DNA of 64,000 nucleotides from Echinococcus granulosus (Eukaryota > Platyhelminthes > Cestoda > Cyclophyllidea > Taeniidae). The translations under genes were made by a program, and so were the position numbers. Positions 62,195 through 64,000 of the stretch are shown piece after piece (position 1 is the stretch's first letter; each line of letters opens with the position of its first letter). The notes under the pieces were generated by a model. That model had not been told where the DNA came from. It saw nothing but the letters and a program-made list of their open reading frames with translations, and searched no databases. The DNA is taken from positions 248,018-312,017 of the forward strand of contig NW_020170382.1 of assembly GCF_000524195.1 (NCBI RefSeq). The letters are read 5' to 3'.

Positions 62195-63536
62195 CTGGGA
62201 AATCATTTTTTGTGTTTGTTTCTCTTGGCAGCAAACTACCATGGAGTCGGGCGAACTCTCCTGTGTGTGGGTGCGCGGGGAAGAGTATGCCCCAGCTCAC
62301 GTTCGATTGCCGATAAAATGAGTCTGCGACCGCGTCAATGAATAATGAATGATTCCCTGCTTTGAAGACCGATTGGCCAGCTACGCAACCATGCAGGGAG
62401 CGAGGCATTATAGTCAGTTTTAGTAAAAAAATGAAATCTTTAAAGGCAAGAATTTTTAACGGTGGGATAAATGGAGTGTTGGGATTGTAGGTCTCCCATT
62501 TGCCATATAACTTGAAGAACATTTTGAAGAGTAAAACTTTAGCCACCTTAGAGAGGGGATTTCTTTTTATCAGTCATATACTCAAAATTGGTGCAAGCGA
62601 ATTGATCTAACTTAGTGTAAGACAGAAAATGCCGTATGTAATTTCAAAGATTTAGAAGAAAATAGACCACTACAGTCCGAATGTCTCACTGTTATGGCAT
62701 AACACCGTTGTTTCAAAACCTAAAGTTGAAAAGATCATCCCACATCAACTTTACCGTTTTAAATCAACCAATCTGTTTGTAAAACAGAATGGTGTGATCG
62801 GTTAATCGCTTTAAGGCGTGCTAAAAGAGGTATCACATAATCTTGTCAGCTGGGCTGCACTGTCTTAAGGAGCTGACGGTAGTCCCAGCCCTTTTGTACG
62901 TCTACTATGCATATTCTGCCTCAGTATTATATATTCCTTCTTCTTCAGTGCAGTTTTGGAGAACTTTATCTGTGACAGCGGAAGGTAAATCCGATTCTAG
63001 GAGGACAAGTACCCCGATTTCTATCACAGAGTGCTAGACCTTAACTAGCATATGCTGCGGATGAAGGAATCTGTGACTGAAGGGTTGAAAATGGCACCTA
63101 CCTTCGGCAACTATCCAATCCGGTGTTCTGCAGCCATGACTGTGGAACATCTGGGGAAGTTTGTCACAGGACTGGATACGGCACCTGTATAACAATATCA
63201 AACCCCACTCTGCTAAATGACTGCTTTAAGGCTAGTATTCACATGACTTGGGTTGGGCACACGTGTGACCACTACACTCCTCCTTTTAGCAGTACATTTT
63301 CCAAACAGGACGAAACTAAAGATCCATGAAAATTTTCCAAGAAGCATCAATGAGGTTGTGGTTGGATATCCTCTTGGTTGGACGCAAATCAGATGATTGG
63401 TGTGGATGGTTCGTGAGTATTTTCTTATAGCACCGTCTATGATGATCAAGGGGAGCTCTGAGGATGAGGCTCAAAAGGGGACTGGGGCTATATAATACTT
63501 TGACTGGTTGTTTAACACTTTGTTTTGGTTTTGCAG

Positions 63537-63762
63537 GCACTTAAGGCTCAGCTTCTATGCTTCCGCTAAGCGGCATGGCATCCGGGTCATGGCAGTAGTC
63601 CCCATGCCCTTCTGCATGTCGACAATACTTATACCATCCGTGCATCGTGTCTCCTTTCCTCTTCAGGGAAGACACGGAGCGCTACGCAAATACATGCAAA
63701 CATCTACATTCGTGCATTTTCCGTGGTACATCTATCACAATTTCTTCTGTTTAATTTTGTAA
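63537..63762 (+). CDS. Possible short-chain dehydrogenase fragment
   Basis: Begins after a strong GTTTTGGTTTTGCAG. It reads LRLSFYASAKRHGIRVMAVV then PMPFCMSTILIPS, resembling the segment after the catalytic YxxxK of HSD17B12-type short-chain dehydrogenases (LxxEYRSKGIxVQSVxPxxVATKL). The frame can run on to a stop near 63760, or splice at a GT at 63640 with a very short 27-nt in-frame segment ending in CTCTTCAG. The expected Rossmann motif TGxxxGIG and YSATK were not found upstream, so this may be chance or an outlying exon. Confidence 0.3.
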
Positions 63763-64000
63763 CAAGGTTAAAAATAGCAGAGGAAAAAGGTAGCGAGGCG
63801 GTCAAGCCGAGTTAATTTCATTATTTTCCAAAAGGAAATTCAGTTAGTGCCAATCAGTGCGCATCAGCTAAGTAAACGCATTAGCCAGCAAACAACCGAC
63901 AAATTTAAAAAAAAAGAACGTAAAATCCACTTGGCGTCTTTTGTTTGTTATCGTCCCTGCATAACATAATTTTGGAAGAGTAAATTCAGCAACTTAAACA
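63763..64000. other. Right edge
   Basis: A/T-rich, no supported feature. It may be intron or 3' UTR of the preceding candidate. Confidence 0.4.

Larger units (their letters stand above)
61663..63536. other. Spacer at right end
   Basis: Contains palindrome copy 5 and the candidate exon at 62069-62194. The 170-codon minus-strand frame 62034-62546 is mostly read in a different frame from that exon and is not convincing as a whole. Plus-strand frames at 62843-63037 and 63123-63329 lie upstream of the dehydrogenase-like segment but show no nucleotide-binding motif. Confidence 0.35.

Noticed and set aside
62034..62546. 170-codon minus-strand frame as a single-exon gene
   Set aside because: The convincing membrane-helix exon is in a different frame of the same segment, behind a good acceptor, so the long frame as a whole is probably chance.

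Overview
The window is nuclear DNA from an animal, most likely a parasitic flatworm and probably a tapeworm. Every recognisable gene has its closest relatives among animal genes. Most genes are split by GT-AG introns, many only 29-45 nt long next to others of 0.3-3 kb, a mixture known from cestodes and trematodes. Gene density is about one per 7 kb and base composition is moderate. I found no bacterial operon, ribosomal RNA gene, CRISPR array or long transposon ORF. The taxonomic call is an inference, not a sequence match.

Layout, left to right. 904-5979 (+): mitochondrial HSP70 (HSPA9/mortalin), 7 exons. 7099-22460 (-): a NEK1-type kinase, at least 19 exons, convergent with HSPA9. 23028-28786 (-): a complete 15-exon STRIP1/2 gene (STRIPAK complex). 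29686-31188 (+): an intronless Myb/SANT (trihelix) transcription factor, divergent from STRIP1. 31189-40863: almost 10 kb with no supported gene, holding low-complexity tracts and dispersed short repeats. 40864-43008 (-): CCT4, the delta subunit of chaperonin TRiC. 44098-46534 (-): CHID1, a degenerate GH18 chitinase-like protein. 47506-47934 (+): YAE1, divergent from CHID1. 50828-51138 (-): two spliced exons resembling a PLAT/LH2 domain. 54050-56047 (+): an intronless LRR plus Ig transmembrane receptor. 58978-61662 (-): a clearly spliced gene with several 33-53 nt microexons that I cannot identify. 63537 to the right edge: a possible short-chain dehydrogenase fragment on the + strand.

The genes do not form one pathway. 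The common thread is housekeeping: protein folding (HSPA9 in mitochondria, CCT4 in the cytosol), Fe-S cluster delivery (YAE1), kinase/phosphatase scaffolding and cilia or cell-cycle signalling (STRIP1, NEK1), transcription (trihelix) and the cell surface (LRR-Ig).

The least explained material is: a family of ~22-bp imperfect palindromes at five sites; a second short repeat at three sites; a decayed tRNA-like element between CHID1 and YAE1; the unidentified 59-61.6 kb gene; and several orphan exons with good splice signals. All exon joins were read by eye from splice consensus, reading phase and remembered family alignments, with no transcript support.
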